DNA from: Massilia cavernae
GTDB taxonomy: Bacteria > Pseudomonadota > Gammaproteobacteria > Burkholderiales > Burkholderiaceae_D
Reading direction: 5' to 3'
Assembly: GCF_003590855.1 (NCBI RefSeq)
Contig: NZ_QYUP01000124.1
Span: 1 to 64,000, forward strand
DNA: 64,000 nt
Positions 10,635-19,386 of this stretch are shown here, in pieces. Numbering within the stretch: the first letter of the stretch is position 1; each line of letters starts with the position of its first letter. Both the position numbers and the translations under genes were made by a program. The notes below the pieces were generated by a model. The model saw nothing but the letters and a program-made list of their open reading frames with translations, made no database searches and was not told where the DNA came from.

Positions 10635-11426
10635 ATGCCGGCAGTCCTTCACCAGTTCCGCCTGTTCTTCATCGCGCTGCAATTCTTCACCCGCATTCCG
10701 ATTCCGCGCTGGGTCGGATTCCAGCCTGAGTGGCTGCATCACGCGTCGCGCTATTTTCCGATGGTCGGTATCGTGGTCGCCGCGGTTGCGGGCGCCGTGT
10801 ACTTCGCGGCGGCGCACATCTGGCCCGCCCCGGTTGCGGTCCTGCTATCGACGGCAGCAGGGATCTACCTGACCGGCGCTTTCCACGAGGACGGCTTTGC
10901 CGACATGTGCGACGGTTTCGGCGGCGGCACGACGCGCGAGCGTGTCATGGACATCATGAAGGATTCGCGCATCGGCACCTATGGTGCGGTCGGCGCCGGC
11001 TTGCTGGTGGCGCTCAAGTGCGCGCTGCTTTCCATGCTCGCGCCAACCAGCGTGATCGTCGCGCTGTTCATCGCTCACCCGCTGTCGCGGCTCGCCGCTA
11101 CGGCCTTGATCTGGAACCTGAAGTACGCACGCGACGAAGGCAAGGCCAAGCCGCTGGCCCAGCAAATGACGAATGCGGAATTCGCAATCGCGGCCGCCTG
11201 CGCGCTTGTTCCCTCCGTCATTCTCGGCGCGCTGGGATACCTCTCGTGGCTTGTCATCGCCGGCTGCATTGCGGGTGCCGCCGCTGTCGCGCTCTGGCTG
11301 AGCGCAAAGTTCGTGCGCCGTATCGGCGGCTACACTGGCGACTGCCTGGGCGCCGTACAGCAGGTCAGCGAGGTCGTGATCTACCTGTGCCTGCTGGCCA
11401 GCCTGCAGCAGGGCGCCTGGAACTGA
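10635..11426 (+). CDS. cobS: Adenosylcobinamide-GDP ribazoletransferase (cobalamin synthase)
   Basis: CobS (CobV in Pseudomonas naming) is the integral membrane enzyme that joins adenosylcobinamide-GDP and alpha-ribazole (phosphate) in the last assembly step. The 263-residue protein shows the N-terminal FFIALQFFTRIPIP, the acidic active-site motif FHEDGFADMCDGFGGG, several hydrophobic helices and the C-terminal GGYTGDCLGA. The ATG at 10635 is chosen because it fits both the cobT spacing (4 nt) and the family start. The next gene starts 2 nt after its stop. Confidence 0.94.
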   Translation: MPAVLHQFRLFFIALQFFTRIPIPRWVGFQPEWLHHASRYFPMVGIVVAAVAGAVYFAAAHIWPAPVAVLLSTAAGIYLTGAFHEDGFADMCDGFGGGTTRERVMDIMKDSRIGTYGAVGAGLLVALKCALLSMLAPTSVIVALFIAHPLSRLAATALIWNLKYARDEGKAKPLAQQMTNAEFAIAAACALVPSVILGALGYLSWLVIAGCIAGAAAVALWLSAKFVRRIGGYTGDCLGAVQQVSEVVIYLCLLASLQQGAWN

Positions 11427-11428
11427 CG

Positions 11429-11971
11429 ATGCGTGTCCACCTGGTGCGCCACTTTGCGCCGATGGTCGCTGCGGGAATTTGCTATGGCCGCAGCGATCTC
11501 TCTGTCGATCCGGAACTGCATGCGCGCTCGCTGCCGGCATTGCGCGCCCAACTTCCAGCCGGCGCCCCGATAATTTCAAGTCCGCTGCGGCGCTGCGCGA
11601 CGCTGGCCGTGGATCTGGGTGGCGAGGTACGTTTCGATGCGCGCCTGGCCGAACTCGATTTCGGCCGCTGGGAGATGCGACACTGGGACGACATACCGCG
11701 CGCCGAGGTCGATGCATGGGCTGCCGATGTTGCTCGATACCGGCCGGGCGGCGGCGAAAGCGTGCTCGATATGGCGCAGCGCGTGTCGGACTTCTACGCG
11801 GGCCTGATGCGGGAACCGGTGTCCTCGGCGGTGGTGGTCTGCCACGCCGGCGCGATACGCCTGCTGGCAGCCCGCCAGCGCGGACTCTCCCCATTGGAAA
11901 TGGCGTACGAGGCGGCGCAACGGCCCCACGCAATCGGCTACGGCGAAGTAATAGTCCTCGACTGTGTATAA
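11429..11971 (+). CDS. cobC: Alpha-ribazole phosphatase-like histidine phosphatase
   Basis: A 180-residue histidine (phosphoglycerate mutase-like) phosphatase, placed right behind cobS as CobC enzymes often are; it should remove the 5'-phosphate of alpha-ribazole phosphate or adenosylcobalamin phosphate. The catalytic RH pair is in HLVRHFAPM near residue 8, SSPLRRC gives the second phosphate-binding Arg, ELDFGRWEMR carries the family Glu, and VVVCHAGAIRLL holds the second His. The usual RHG is RHF here, a conservative variant in CobC-like proteins. Its stop codon overlaps a TATAAT that may serve the downstream riboswitch transcript. Confidence 0.88.
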   Translation: MRVHLVRHFAPMVAAGICYGRSDLSVDPELHARSLPALRAQLPAGAPIISSPLRRCATLAVDLGGEVRFDARLAELDFGRWEMRHWDDIPRAEVDAWAADVARYRPGGGESVLDMAQRVSDFYAGLMREPVSSAVVVCHAGAIRLLAARQRGLSPLEMAYEAAQRPHAIGYGEVIVLDCV

Positions 11972-11984
11972 TTGCGGGCGTTAT

Positions 11985-12180
11985 GGTGCCCGCATACATG
12001 TCCATGTGTGCAGTTAAACGGGAAACACGAAGCCTCCACGGCCCGCGTGTGCTGCCCCCGCAACGGTAAGCAAGTGTCGTTCTTCGAACGACGAGCCGCC
12101 TCAAAAGACCACTGTGCGTTTTTGCATGGGAAGGTGAGACGGCCGCACTTGCCAGCCCGGATACCGGCCATGACAGGTGG
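11985..12180 (+). ncRNA. Cobalamin (B12) riboswitch
   Basis: The 350-nt gap before btuB holds the hallmarks of the adenosylcobalamin riboswitch: AAACGGGAA near 12016, the conserved CCCCCGCAACGGTAAG near 12055-12070, a variable arm, and the B12 box AGCCCGGATACCGGCC at 12154-12169. A TATAAT at 11967-11972 fits a start just upstream. After the aptamer, about 140 nt remain for an expression platform that covers or frees the btuB start. It should repress btuB and the genes after it when B12 is plentiful. The first three cob genes lie upstream and escape it. Confidence 0.93.
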
Positions 12181-12322
12181 AAGTGTGCGAACGGGGATGT
12201 TCGCGGCGCGGCCGGGCCTTGCCTCATTCCCAGTCGGTCGATCCTCATCTTCAGTTCACGCATTTCTTTTCAACCTGGCCAACGGGGAACTCGGCCGGTT
12301 GCTTGCCAACTGAAGATTCATC

Positions 12323-14185
12323 ATGACCTTTCCTGTTTCACGCCGTGCGGCCTTATCGTCGCTCGCGCTAGCCATTACCTCGACTTTCGCTCAAGCCGAA
12401 AACACCAGCCAGGCTGCCGTGACGGCCGTCCTTGTCACCGCAACGCGCGCCCCGCAGGCGGCCGTCGATGTCCTGAGCGACCATATCGTGCTGTCGTCCG
12501 AGGACATCCTCCGCTCCGGCGCCGGCAATGTGGTCGACCTGCTGCAAAAACAGCGCGGCATTGAAGTTACCCGCAACGGCGGACCGGGCACGACTGCCTC
12601 GGTATTCATGCGCGGCGGCGACTCCAAACAGACCGTGGTACTGGTCGACGGCGTTCGCATCGGCTCGTCCACCACCGGCGTCGCCAACTGGGCTGCCCTG
12701 CCGCTGGCAAACATCGATCGCATCGAAATTATCTACGGTCCACTCGCGACCATGTACGGCGCCGACGCCATCGGCGGCGTGGTGCAGCTGTTCACGAAGC
12801 GCGGCGCCGGCGCGCCAGCCATGAAGGCGGCGATCGGCGCCGGCAGCGAAAAGGCCCGCCGCGCGGAAGCGGCCGTCGCCGGAAGCACCGGAGGCGTAAG
12901 TTACGCATTTGCGGCCGCGCGCGAACAAGACGACGGCTTCTCTTCAACGCTGCCCGCCAGCTCCTCATTTAACGCCGACAAGGACGGCTACCGGAAGGAG
13001 AGTGCCAGCAGCCAGCTGGCGGTCTCCCTGGCCAGCGGCCATGAAGCGGGCCTGCTGTTTTTGCACAGCCGCCTGAATGCGCAGTACGATGCGGGAAGGG
13101 CGAGCTACGACGTGCGTACCGTGCAAAGCCTGGACAACATCGCGCTCTACTCGAAGCACCAGCTCACGCCGGGCTGGCAGCTCAAACTTCAGGCGTCGCA
13201 GGCGGACGACAAGTCGGCCAACTTCAGCAACGCGACGGCGACCGGTACCAGCAGCATCGATACCAGGCAAACCGCGTTCAGCGCGCAAAGCGACGTGGCC
13301 CTCGGCGCCGGCCTGCTGCAGATGTTGCTTGAGCGCCGCGAGGAGGAAGTCGTGTCCAGTTCCACCGCCGCGCTGACCACCGGCCGCACGACCAACTCGG
13401 CGGCGCTGGCGTATTCGCTCAAGCGCGATGCCCACCTCGCCACGGCCAGTACGCGCATCGACGACAGCTCGCAGTACGGCTCAAAGGTCACCGGCGGTAT
13501 CGGTTATGGCTACCGGATCACCCGCACGCTGCGCGCCAATGCAAGCGCCGGCACCAGCTTCCGGGCGCCAACCTTCAATGAACTCTACTTCCCCGGATTC
13601 GGGGTCGCAGGCAACCAGCCGGAACACGGGAAGAACGTGGAAGCCGGCCTGGCTTTCAACGACGGCGCCACCGAGGCGACCGCGGTCTACTATCGCAACC
13701 GAATCACCGACCTGCTGGTCAATACGACCCCTTGTCCGGTCGAGGTGGCGACCCATCCTTTCGGCTGCGCCTACAACGTCAACCGTGCGATGTTGACCGG
13801 ACTGTCGGTGGGTGCGCGTACCCGCCTCGGCGACTTCGACCTGCGCGGCGCGTTCGACCTGCAGGATCCGCGCGACGACACCACCGGGAAACAGCTGGTA
13901 CGCCGCTCCAGACGCCACGCCAATTTTTCGGTAGAGTACCGCACCGGCCCGCTGGTTGCAGGCGCCGGCGTGCACCTGTCCGGCAAGCGCTTCGACGACA
14001 CCGCCAACCGCAACGTCCTTGGCGGCTACGGCCTGCTGAACCTGTTTGCGTCGTATCGCTTCGCGCCTGACTGGTCGGCCATCGTCCGCTGGAACAATGC
14101 AACGGACAAGCGCTACCAGCTGGCCCGCAACTACGCAACCGCCGGTTCCCAGGTGTTTGCCGGTGTTCGCTACGGTATGAACTAG
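12323..14185 (+). CDS. btuB: TonB-dependent cobalamin receptor (BtuB-like)
   Basis: Outer-membrane receptor of 620 residues for uptake of corrinoids, energised by TonB. It begins with a signal peptide ending TFAQA-E near residue 25, followed by a TonB box AVLVTATR, a plug domain (VFMRGGDSKQTVVLVDGVRI and YGADAIGGVVQ) and a 22-strand type barrel. The C-terminus is GVRYGMN and lacks the usual terminal Phe. Assignment to cobalamin rests on the riboswitch immediately upstream and the btuC/btuD/btuF and cob genes after it. Confidence 0.92.
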   Translation: MTFPVSRRAALSSLALAITSTFAQAENTSQAAVTAVLVTATRAPQAAVDVLSDHIVLSSEDILRSGAGNVVDLLQKQRGIEVTRNGGPGTTASVFMRGGDSKQTVVLVDGVRIGSSTTGVANWAALPLANIDRIEIIYGPLATMYGADAIGGVVQLFTKRGAGAPAMKAAIGAGSEKARRAEAAVAGSTGGVSYAFAAAREQDDGFSSTLPASSSFNADKDGYRKESASSQLAVSLASGHEAGLLFLHSRLNAQYDAGRASYDVRTVQSLDNIALYSKHQLTPGWQLKLQASQADDKSANFSNATATGTSSIDTRQTAFSAQSDVALGAGLLQMLLERREEEVVSSSTAALTTGRTTNSAALAYSLKRDAHLATASTRIDDSSQYGSKVTGGIGYGYRITRTLRANASAGTSFRAPTFNELYFPGFGVAGNQPEHGKNVEAGLAFNDGATEATAVYYRNRITDLLVNTTPCPVEVATHPFGCAYNVNRAMLTGLSVGARTRLGDFDLRGAFDLQDPRDDTTGKQLVRRSRRHANFSVEYRTGPLVAGAGVHLSGKRFDDTANRNVLGGYGLLNLFASYRFAPDWSAIVRWNNATDKRYQLARNYATAGSQVFAGVRYGMN

Positions 14186-14195
14186 GAGCAGTCAA

Positions 14196-15221
14196 GTGCA
14201 TCTGTCTTTCCGCAACATGCGCCACCGCGCCAGCGTCGTCATCACGGCGTTGTCGATGCTGGCCATCGCCAGCCTTGTACTGTCCGGCATGACCGGTTCC
14301 GTTCCGGTTCCGCTCGCCGAAATACCGGGTGCGCTGACGGAGCTTGCGAGCGGAACTGCCGGATCGCTGCCGGCGACCTTGCTCGACCTGCGCCTGTCGC
14401 GCGCCTTGGTGGCGTTCGTCACCGGGGCCGCGCTCGCGCTGGCGGGTGTCATGATGCAGGCCTTGCTGCGCAATCCCCTGGCCGACCCGTATGTCCTCGG
14501 CATCTCCGCCGGGGCGTCGGTCGGCGCGCTGGCGGCGCTGCTGTTCATGTGCGCGATGTGGGTGGTAGACGCATCCGCGTTCCTGGGCGCGGTCGCGGTC
14601 TCGATGATGCTGTTCCTGTTTGCGCAGCGCGACCTGCGCGGCGGAACAGCGGCCGAGGGCGGTGCTTCGCTGCTGCTCCTGACCGGGGTCATCCTGTCGT
14701 CGGCTTGCATGGCGATCGTGACCCTGATGCTGTCGATCGCTCCCGAAAGCCGGCTGCGCAGCATGATCTTCTGGATGATCGGCGACCTTGCCGGCGCGCC
14801 GCTGCGCGCCATTCCCTGGATCGTGCTGGCTGGCGCTCTCCTGTTCGCCCTGCGCAGCGCCCGTTCGCTCAACGTGCTGGCGCTGCACGCCGAAGCCGCC
14901 GCAACCCTGGGTATCCGGGTCGGAGCCCTGCGCAAGGGGCTGTTCTTTTGCTCGGCGCTGCTCACGGCAAGCGCAGTCACAAGCGCCGGCAGCATTGGGT
15001 TCGTCGGCCTGATCGTGCCGCATGCCTGCCGCTTTGCCTGCGGCCCCGATCATCGTGTGCTGATCCCGGTGGCGACGCTCGCGGGCGGCGCCTTCCTGGT
15101 GCTGGCCGATACGCTTGCGCGTACCGTGCTCGCGCCGCAGCAGCTCCCTGTCGGCGTCGTTACCGCACTGATCGGCGCTCCCGTCTTCCTGTATCAACTT
15201 CACAGGCTGCATCGACAATGA
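14196..15221 (+). CDS. btuC: Vitamin B12 ABC transporter permease (FecCD/BtuC family)
   Basis: Inner-membrane permease of 341 residues with about ten hydrophobic helices. Family motifs include RLSRALVAFVTGAALALAG, GVMMQALLRNPLADPYVLGI and the C-terminal IGFVGLIVPHACRF, all characteristic of BtuC/FhuB-type permeases. It starts at GTG 14196 with AGGAG at 14184-14188, partly inside the btuB stop region, so it is coupled to btuB. It should form the importer with the ATPase encoded next (4-nt overlap) and BtuF. Confidence 0.93.
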   Translation: MHLSFRNMRHRASVVITALSMLAIASLVLSGMTGSVPVPLAEIPGALTELASGTAGSLPATLLDLRLSRALVAFVTGAALALAGVMMQALLRNPLADPYVLGISAGASVGALAALLFMCAMWVVDASAFLGAVAVSMMLFLFAQRDLRGGTAAEGGASLLLLTGVILSSACMAIVTLMLSIAPESRLRSMIFWMIGDLAGAPLRAIPWIVLAGALLFALRSARSLNVLALHAEAAATLGIRVGALRKGLFFCSALLTASAVTSAGSIGFVGLIVPHACRFACGPDHRVLIPVATLAGGAFLVLADTLARTVLAPQQLPVGVVTALIGAPVFLYQLHRLHRQ

Positions 15222-15991
15222 TCGAGACGCAAAAACTGACACTCAGGGCCGGAACCCGCACGCTGGTCGACAAGCTGGACTGGCATGTCCGCGCCGGCGA
15301 ATGCTGGTGCATCATCGGCCGCAACGGCGCCGGCAAGAGCACGCTGATGCGCACGCTGGCCGGCCTGCGCGGCCCGGATGACGGCGTGGTCTCGATGCAG
15401 GGCCGCCCGCTGTCGCAATGGCCGCTGCCAGAACTGGCTCGCAGGCGCGCCTTCCTGCCTCAATCGCGCAGCGACGCGTTTGCCTACCGCGCCATAGAAA
15501 CGGTGCTGGCGGCGCGCCATCCCTACCACGCCAACCGCTACTGGGAAGGCAGCGACGACCACGTCATCGCACGCGCCGCGCTGGAATCGATGGAAGTGCT
15601 CGACCTGGCCGATCGCGACGTACGCACCTTGTCCGGCGGCGAGCGCCAGCGGGTGGCGATCGCCGCCATGCTGGCGCAGGATACGCCGCTGCTGCTGCTC
15701 GACGAACCGGCCAACGCGCTCGACCTTGCACACCAGTCGAGCGTCATGCGCCTGCTCGCCCGCCTGTGCCGCGAACAGGGCAAGACGGCGGTCATGATCG
15801 GACACGACCTGGGCCATGCGCACCAGGCGTCGACCCACGCACTGCTGCTGATGGGCGATGGAGAATGGCAGGCCGGCACCGTCGCCGACATGATGCAGGC
15901 TTCCGTCCTGAGCCGCTGCCTTGGCCACCCGATCGAAGTCGTCAGCCATGGAACACGCCGTATTTTCATCCCCACAGAGGAATTCGCATGA
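15218..15991 (+). CDS. btuD: Vitamin B12 ABC transporter ATP-binding protein
   Basis: ATPase of 257 residues for the BtuCDF importer. Walker A is GRNGAGKSTL near residues 30-39, the signature is LSGGERQRVAIAAML, and Walker B is PLLLLDEPANALD. The ATG at 15218 overlaps the btuC stop as ATGA, indicating translational coupling. It is also coupled to cobO by another ATGA overlap at its end. The larger open frame that extends upstream inside btuC is not coding. Confidence 0.94.
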   Translation: MIETQKLTLRAGTRTLVDKLDWHVRAGECWCIIGRNGAGKSTLMRTLAGLRGPDDGVVSMQGRPLSQWPLPELARRRAFLPQSRSDAFAYRAIETVLAARHPYHANRYWEGSDDHVIARAALESMEVLDLADRDVRTLSGGERQRVAIAAMLAQDTPLLLLDEPANALDLAHQSSVMRLLARLCREQGKTAVMIGHDLGHAHQASTHALLLMGDGEWQAGTVADMMQASVLSRCLGHPIEVVSHGTRRIFIPTEEFA

Positions 15992-16590
15992 ACGATATCA
16001 ACCAGCGTCACCGCGTCCGCATGGAACGCAAGAAGGCCGTCATCGACCAGAAGATCGCGGCGGCGCAGAAGGACATCGGCATCATCATCGTCAATACCGG
16101 AAACGGCAAGGGCAAGAGCTCCAGCGGTTTTGGCATGGTGGTCCGGGCGATGGGGCACGGAATGAAAGTCGCCGTCATCCAGTTCATCAAAGGCGCGATG
16201 TCGACGGGCGAAGAGAAATTCCTGCGCCGTTTCCCGGACGAGGTGAGCTTCCACGCCATGGGAGAAGGTTATACGTGGGAGACCCAGGACCGCGAACGCG
16301 ACATTTCAAAAGCGCAGCAGGCATGGGCGCTGGCCAAGACCTACCTGTCCGATCCGTCGATCGGATTGGTGCTGTTCGACGAGCTCAATATCGCCCTCAA
16401 GTATCGTTATCTCGACCTCGACACCGTGATCGCCGACCTGCTCGACCGCCCCGACATGCAGCACGTCGTCATCACAGGGCGCGGCGCACCGGATGAACTG
16501 ATCGCGATCGCCGATACGGTAACCGAGATGGCCGTCGTCAAGCATGCCTTCAAGGCAGGTATCGCGGCCCAGGCGGGAACGGAATGGTAA
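15988..16590 (+). CDS. cobO: Cob(I)yrinic acid a,c-diamide adenosyltransferase
   Basis: CobO (BtuR/CobA type) attaches the 5'-deoxyadenosyl group from ATP to reduced cobalt of corrinoids, both de novo and in salvage. The 200-residue protein has the P-loop NTGNGKGKSS near residue 36, a QFIKGAMSTGE segment, LVLFDELNIALKY and VVITGRGAPDEL, all typical. The start at 15988 overlaps the btuD stop codon. Its placement between the importer and the amidation enzymes fits adenosylation of imported corrinoid. Confidence 0.95.
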   Translation: MNDINQRHRVRMERKKAVIDQKIAAAQKDIGIIIVNTGNGKGKSSSGFGMVVRAMGHGMKVAVIQFIKGAMSTGEEKFLRRFPDEVSFHAMGEGYTWETQDRERDISKAQQAWALAKTYLSDPSIGLVLFDELNIALKYRYLDLDTVIADLLDRPDMQHVVITGRGAPDELIAIADTVTEMAVVKHAFKAGIAAQAGTEW

Positions 16591-17894
16591 CGGCGGCCCA
16601 CGCCGACGTGCGTGTACTGCTGGTCTCCGCGGTCGCATCGGGCCAGGGGAAGACCACCGTGACCGCTGCACTGGCGCGCTCACTGGCCAGGCGCGGCCTG
16701 CGCGTCAGGGTGTTCAAGTGCGGTCCGGATTTCATCGATCCCATGCTGCTCGAACGGGCCAGCGGCGCAGCGGTCGGTTCACTCGACCTGTGGATGGTCG
16801 GCATCGACCAATGCCGCAGCCAGCTGGCGCAAGCGGCCACAGAGGCGGATGTGATCCTGATCGAAGGCGTGATGGGCTTGTACGACGGCACGCCATCGTC
16901 GGCCGACCTGGCGCGCGCCTTTGGCGTACCGGTCATGGCGGTCATCGACGCATCGGCGATGGCACAGACTGCGGGTGCGCTGGTACATGGCCTGCGCGAC
17001 TATGGGCCGGTCGAGATGGCGGGCGTGATCGCCAACCGCGTCGCCAGTACTGGCCATGCCGCGATGGTTGCGGCGTCGATGCGCGGCATTCCGCTTTTTG
17101 CGACCCTGTCACGCCTGCCAAAGGCGCTGCCGGAACGCCACCTCGGGCTAGTGCTGCCGTCTGAACTGGAAGATATCGATGCCCTGCTTGATGACGCGGC
17201 TGCGCAGCTTTCAATCGACCAGGCGGCGTGGGATGCCTTGCGCCCCACACGCATCGACCTCTTGGCCTTGCCCGAGCCAGTCCCGCCGCTGCTGGCCGGC
17301 GTGACCATCGCCATCGCGCGCGACGCCGCTTTTGCCTTCCTGTATCCGGCAAACCTGCATACCCTGCGCGAGCTGGGCGCAACGCTCACGTACTTCTCCC
17401 CGCTGGCGGACGAGCCGGTGCCGGCCGAAGCCGATGCCGTGTACCTGCCGGGCGGATACCCGGAGCTGCACGCGCAGGCCTTGTCCGAGGCGACCGGCTG
17501 GAAGGCTTCGATGCTTGCCGTGCATGCCCAGGGCGTCCCTGTCGTTGCCGAATGTGGCGGCATGATGGCGCTGGCCGAAACGCTTGTGGACCAGGCAGGA
17601 AGCACCTGGCCGATGGCGGGCCTGCTGCCGGGACGAGCCGCCATGCAGGCTCGCCTCGCGGGCCTCGGTTCGCAAGGCATGAATACGCCGCACGGTGTCC
17701 TGCGCGGCCACGCCTTCCACTATTCGCAGCTCGACACCGCGCTGGCGCCGCGCACCCACACCGTCAAGCACCCGAGCGGTGCCGCCGGTGAAGCCGTGTA
17801 CCGTGTGGGTTCGCTGACCGCGTCCTACTTCCACGCCTACTTCCCGTCCTGTCCCGCTGCAGTGGCGGCGATGTTCTCGCGGAGCCCGGCATGA
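16584..17894 (+). CDS. cbiA: Cobyrinate a,c-diamide synthase
   Basis: Glutamine-dependent amidase of 436 residues (CbiA/CobB) that converts side chains a and c of cobyrinic or hydrogenobyrinic acid to amides with ATP. The N-terminal synthetase domain begins with the P-loop SAVASGQGKTTVT, followed by CGPDFIDPM and LIEGVMGLYDG. The C-terminal type-1 glutaminase domain has the Cys in VVAECGGMMAL and a His in FHYSQLD. It overlaps cobO by 7 nt and cobU by 4 nt. Its presence means the cell can start from un-amidated corrin acids, supplied by uptake or by ring genes outside this window. Confidence 0.94.
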   Translation: MVTAAHADVRVLLVSAVASGQGKTTVTAALARSLARRGLRVRVFKCGPDFIDPMLLERASGAAVGSLDLWMVGIDQCRSQLAQAATEADVILIEGVMGLYDGTPSSADLARAFGVPVMAVIDASAMAQTAGALVHGLRDYGPVEMAGVIANRVASTGHAAMVAASMRGIPLFATLSRLPKALPERHLGLVLPSELEDIDALLDDAAAQLSIDQAAWDALRPTRIDLLALPEPVPPLLAGVTIAIARDAAFAFLYPANLHTLRELGATLTYFSPLADEPVPAEADAVYLPGGYPELHAQALSEATGWKASMLAVHAQGVPVVAECGGMMALAETLVDQAGSTWPMAGLLPGRAAMQARLAGLGSQGMNTPHGVLRGHAFHYSQLDTALAPRTHTVKHPSGAAGEAVYRVGSLTASYFHAYFPSCPAAVAAMFSRSPA

Positions 17895-18448
17895 CGGCCA
17901 CGCTGATTCTGGGCGGCGCACGCTCTGGCAAGAGCGCCCATGCCGAAAGGCTGGCCGTGCAATCCGGGCGCGAAATCGTGTACATCGCAACCGCGCGCGC
18001 CGGGGATGGCGAAATGGCGGCGCGCATAGCGCACCATCGCGACGCCAGGCCCGCCCACTGGACCACCGTCGAGGAACCCTTGCGGCTTGGCGACGCGATA
18101 GTGCGCCATTCCGGTGCGACGCGCCTGGTCCTGGTCGACTGCCTGACACTGTGGCTGTCAAACCTGATGTTCTCCGATGGCCGCGACTATCCGGATGTCG
18201 GAACGATTGCGCTGCCGCCGCTGTTCCACGAGCAGCGCGCTGAACTGCTGGCCGCCTTGCAGCACGCCGGCGGCGATGTCGTGCTGGTGTCGAATGAGGT
18301 CGGGATGGGAATCGTGCCATACGGCGCAGTGTCGCGCAGCTTTGCCGACGAAGCGGGACGCCTCAACCAGGCGGTTGCCGCATTGTGCGATCGGGTAGTA
18401 TTCATCGCTGCCGGCTTGCCACTCGCGCTGAAAGGGACGCCATGCTGA
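17891..18448 (+). CDS. cobU: Adenosylcobinamide kinase / guanylyltransferase
   Basis: Bifunctional enzyme of 185 residues that phosphorylates adenosylcobinamide and then transfers GMP, preparing the substrate for CobS. The P-loop GGARSGKS is at 8-15, followed by IATARAGDGEM and HHRDARPAHW (the guanylylated-His region), VDCLTLWLSN and VSNEVGMGIVP. It overlaps cbiA (4 nt) and cbiB (7 nt). The length is typical for the family. Confidence 0.95.
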   Translation: MTATLILGGARSGKSAHAERLAVQSGREIVYIATARAGDGEMAARIAHHRDARPAHWTTVEEPLRLGDAIVRHSGATRLVLVDCLTLWLSNLMFSDGRDYPDVGTIALPPLFHEQRAELLAALQHAGGDVVLVSNEVGMGIVPYGAVSRSFADEAGRLNQAVAALCDRVVFIAAGLPLALKGTPC

Positions 18449-19386
18449 CGGGCCTGACGATGCCTGAGCTGGCATTCCTTATTGTGTGCGGCGTGCTGCT
18501 GGACTATCTGCTCGGCGAGACACGCCGCTGGCACCCGCTGGTTGGCTTCGGCAACCTGGCCACGCTGATAGAGCGCAGATTCAACAAGGGTGGCGCGCGA
18601 TTCCTGCGCGGCGCAGCCGCATGGACGATGGCCGTGGCGCCGCTGACCGCGCTCGGCTCCTGGCTGACCGGCTCCGCGGGCCTGATCGCGCATGCCGTGC
18701 TGCTTTATCTTTGTCTTGGATTGCGCAGCCTGCGTGACCACAACCTGCCGATCGCGCACGCGCTGCAGCGCGGCGAACTAGCGCAGGCACGCCTGCTGAC
18801 CGCGCGTATCGTCAGCCGGGATACCGCCGGCGCGGACGAAGGCGATTTGGCGAAGGCGAGCGCAGAATCGCTGCTGGAAAATGGTAACGATGCGGTGTTC
18901 GGCACATTGTTCTGGTTCCTTGTGGCGGGCGGCCCTGGTGCACTGCTATTCAGGCTGGCGAACACGCTCGACGCGATGTGGGGCTATCGCAACAGCCGAT
19001 TCCTGTCGTTTGGCTGCACTGCCGCCCGCATCGACGACGCACTCAATTACGTCCCGGCGCGGCTGACTGCACTTTCATACGTGCTGTTGGCGGACAACCG
19101 GAAGCGCGCATGGAACTGCTGGCGCCTTCAAACGCCGCATTGGCCCAGCCCGAATGCCGGACCTGTGATGGCCAGCGGCGCCGGTGCGCTTGGCCTCGCG
19201 CTCGGCGGCAGCGCGACCTACGACGGCGTTTCCGAACAGCGGCCGCCGCTGGGCAGGGGCCGCCCCGCCCAGGCCGGCGACATCCACCGTGCGTGGAAGC
19301 TGGTTAAGGCGACTACCGTGCTGTGGCTCGCCCTTGCCTGCGCCGCCGGCGCCGGCGTGTATGCATGGGGAGCGCCGCATGCTTGA
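18442..19386 (+). CDS. cbiB: Adenosylcobinamide-phosphate synthase
   Basis: Membrane enzyme of 314 residues (CbiB; CobD in Pseudomonas naming) that attaches aminopropanol (phosphate) to adenosylcobyric acid. Family signatures include LDYLLGETRRWHPLVGFGN at the start, RIVSRDTAGADEGDL, ENGNDAVFGTLFWF and NTLDAMWGYRN. Several hydrophobic segments are present, and the last (TTVLWLALACAAGAGVYAWG) ends the protein. The ATG at 18442 lies inside the cobU 3' end. The next gene starts 8 nt before its stop. Confidence 0.93.
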   Translation: MLTGLTMPELAFLIVCGVLLDYLLGETRRWHPLVGFGNLATLIERRFNKGGARFLRGAAAWTMAVAPLTALGSWLTGSAGLIAHAVLLYLCLGLRSLRDHNLPIAHALQRGELAQARLLTARIVSRDTAGADEGDLAKASAESLLENGNDAVFGTLFWFLVAGGPGALLFRLANTLDAMWGYRNSRFLSFGCTAARIDDALNYVPARLTALSYVLLADNRKRAWNCWRLQTPHWPSPNAGPVMASGAGALGLALGGSATYDGVSEQRPPLGRGRPAQAGDIHRAWKLVKATTVLWLALACAAGAGVYAWGAPHA

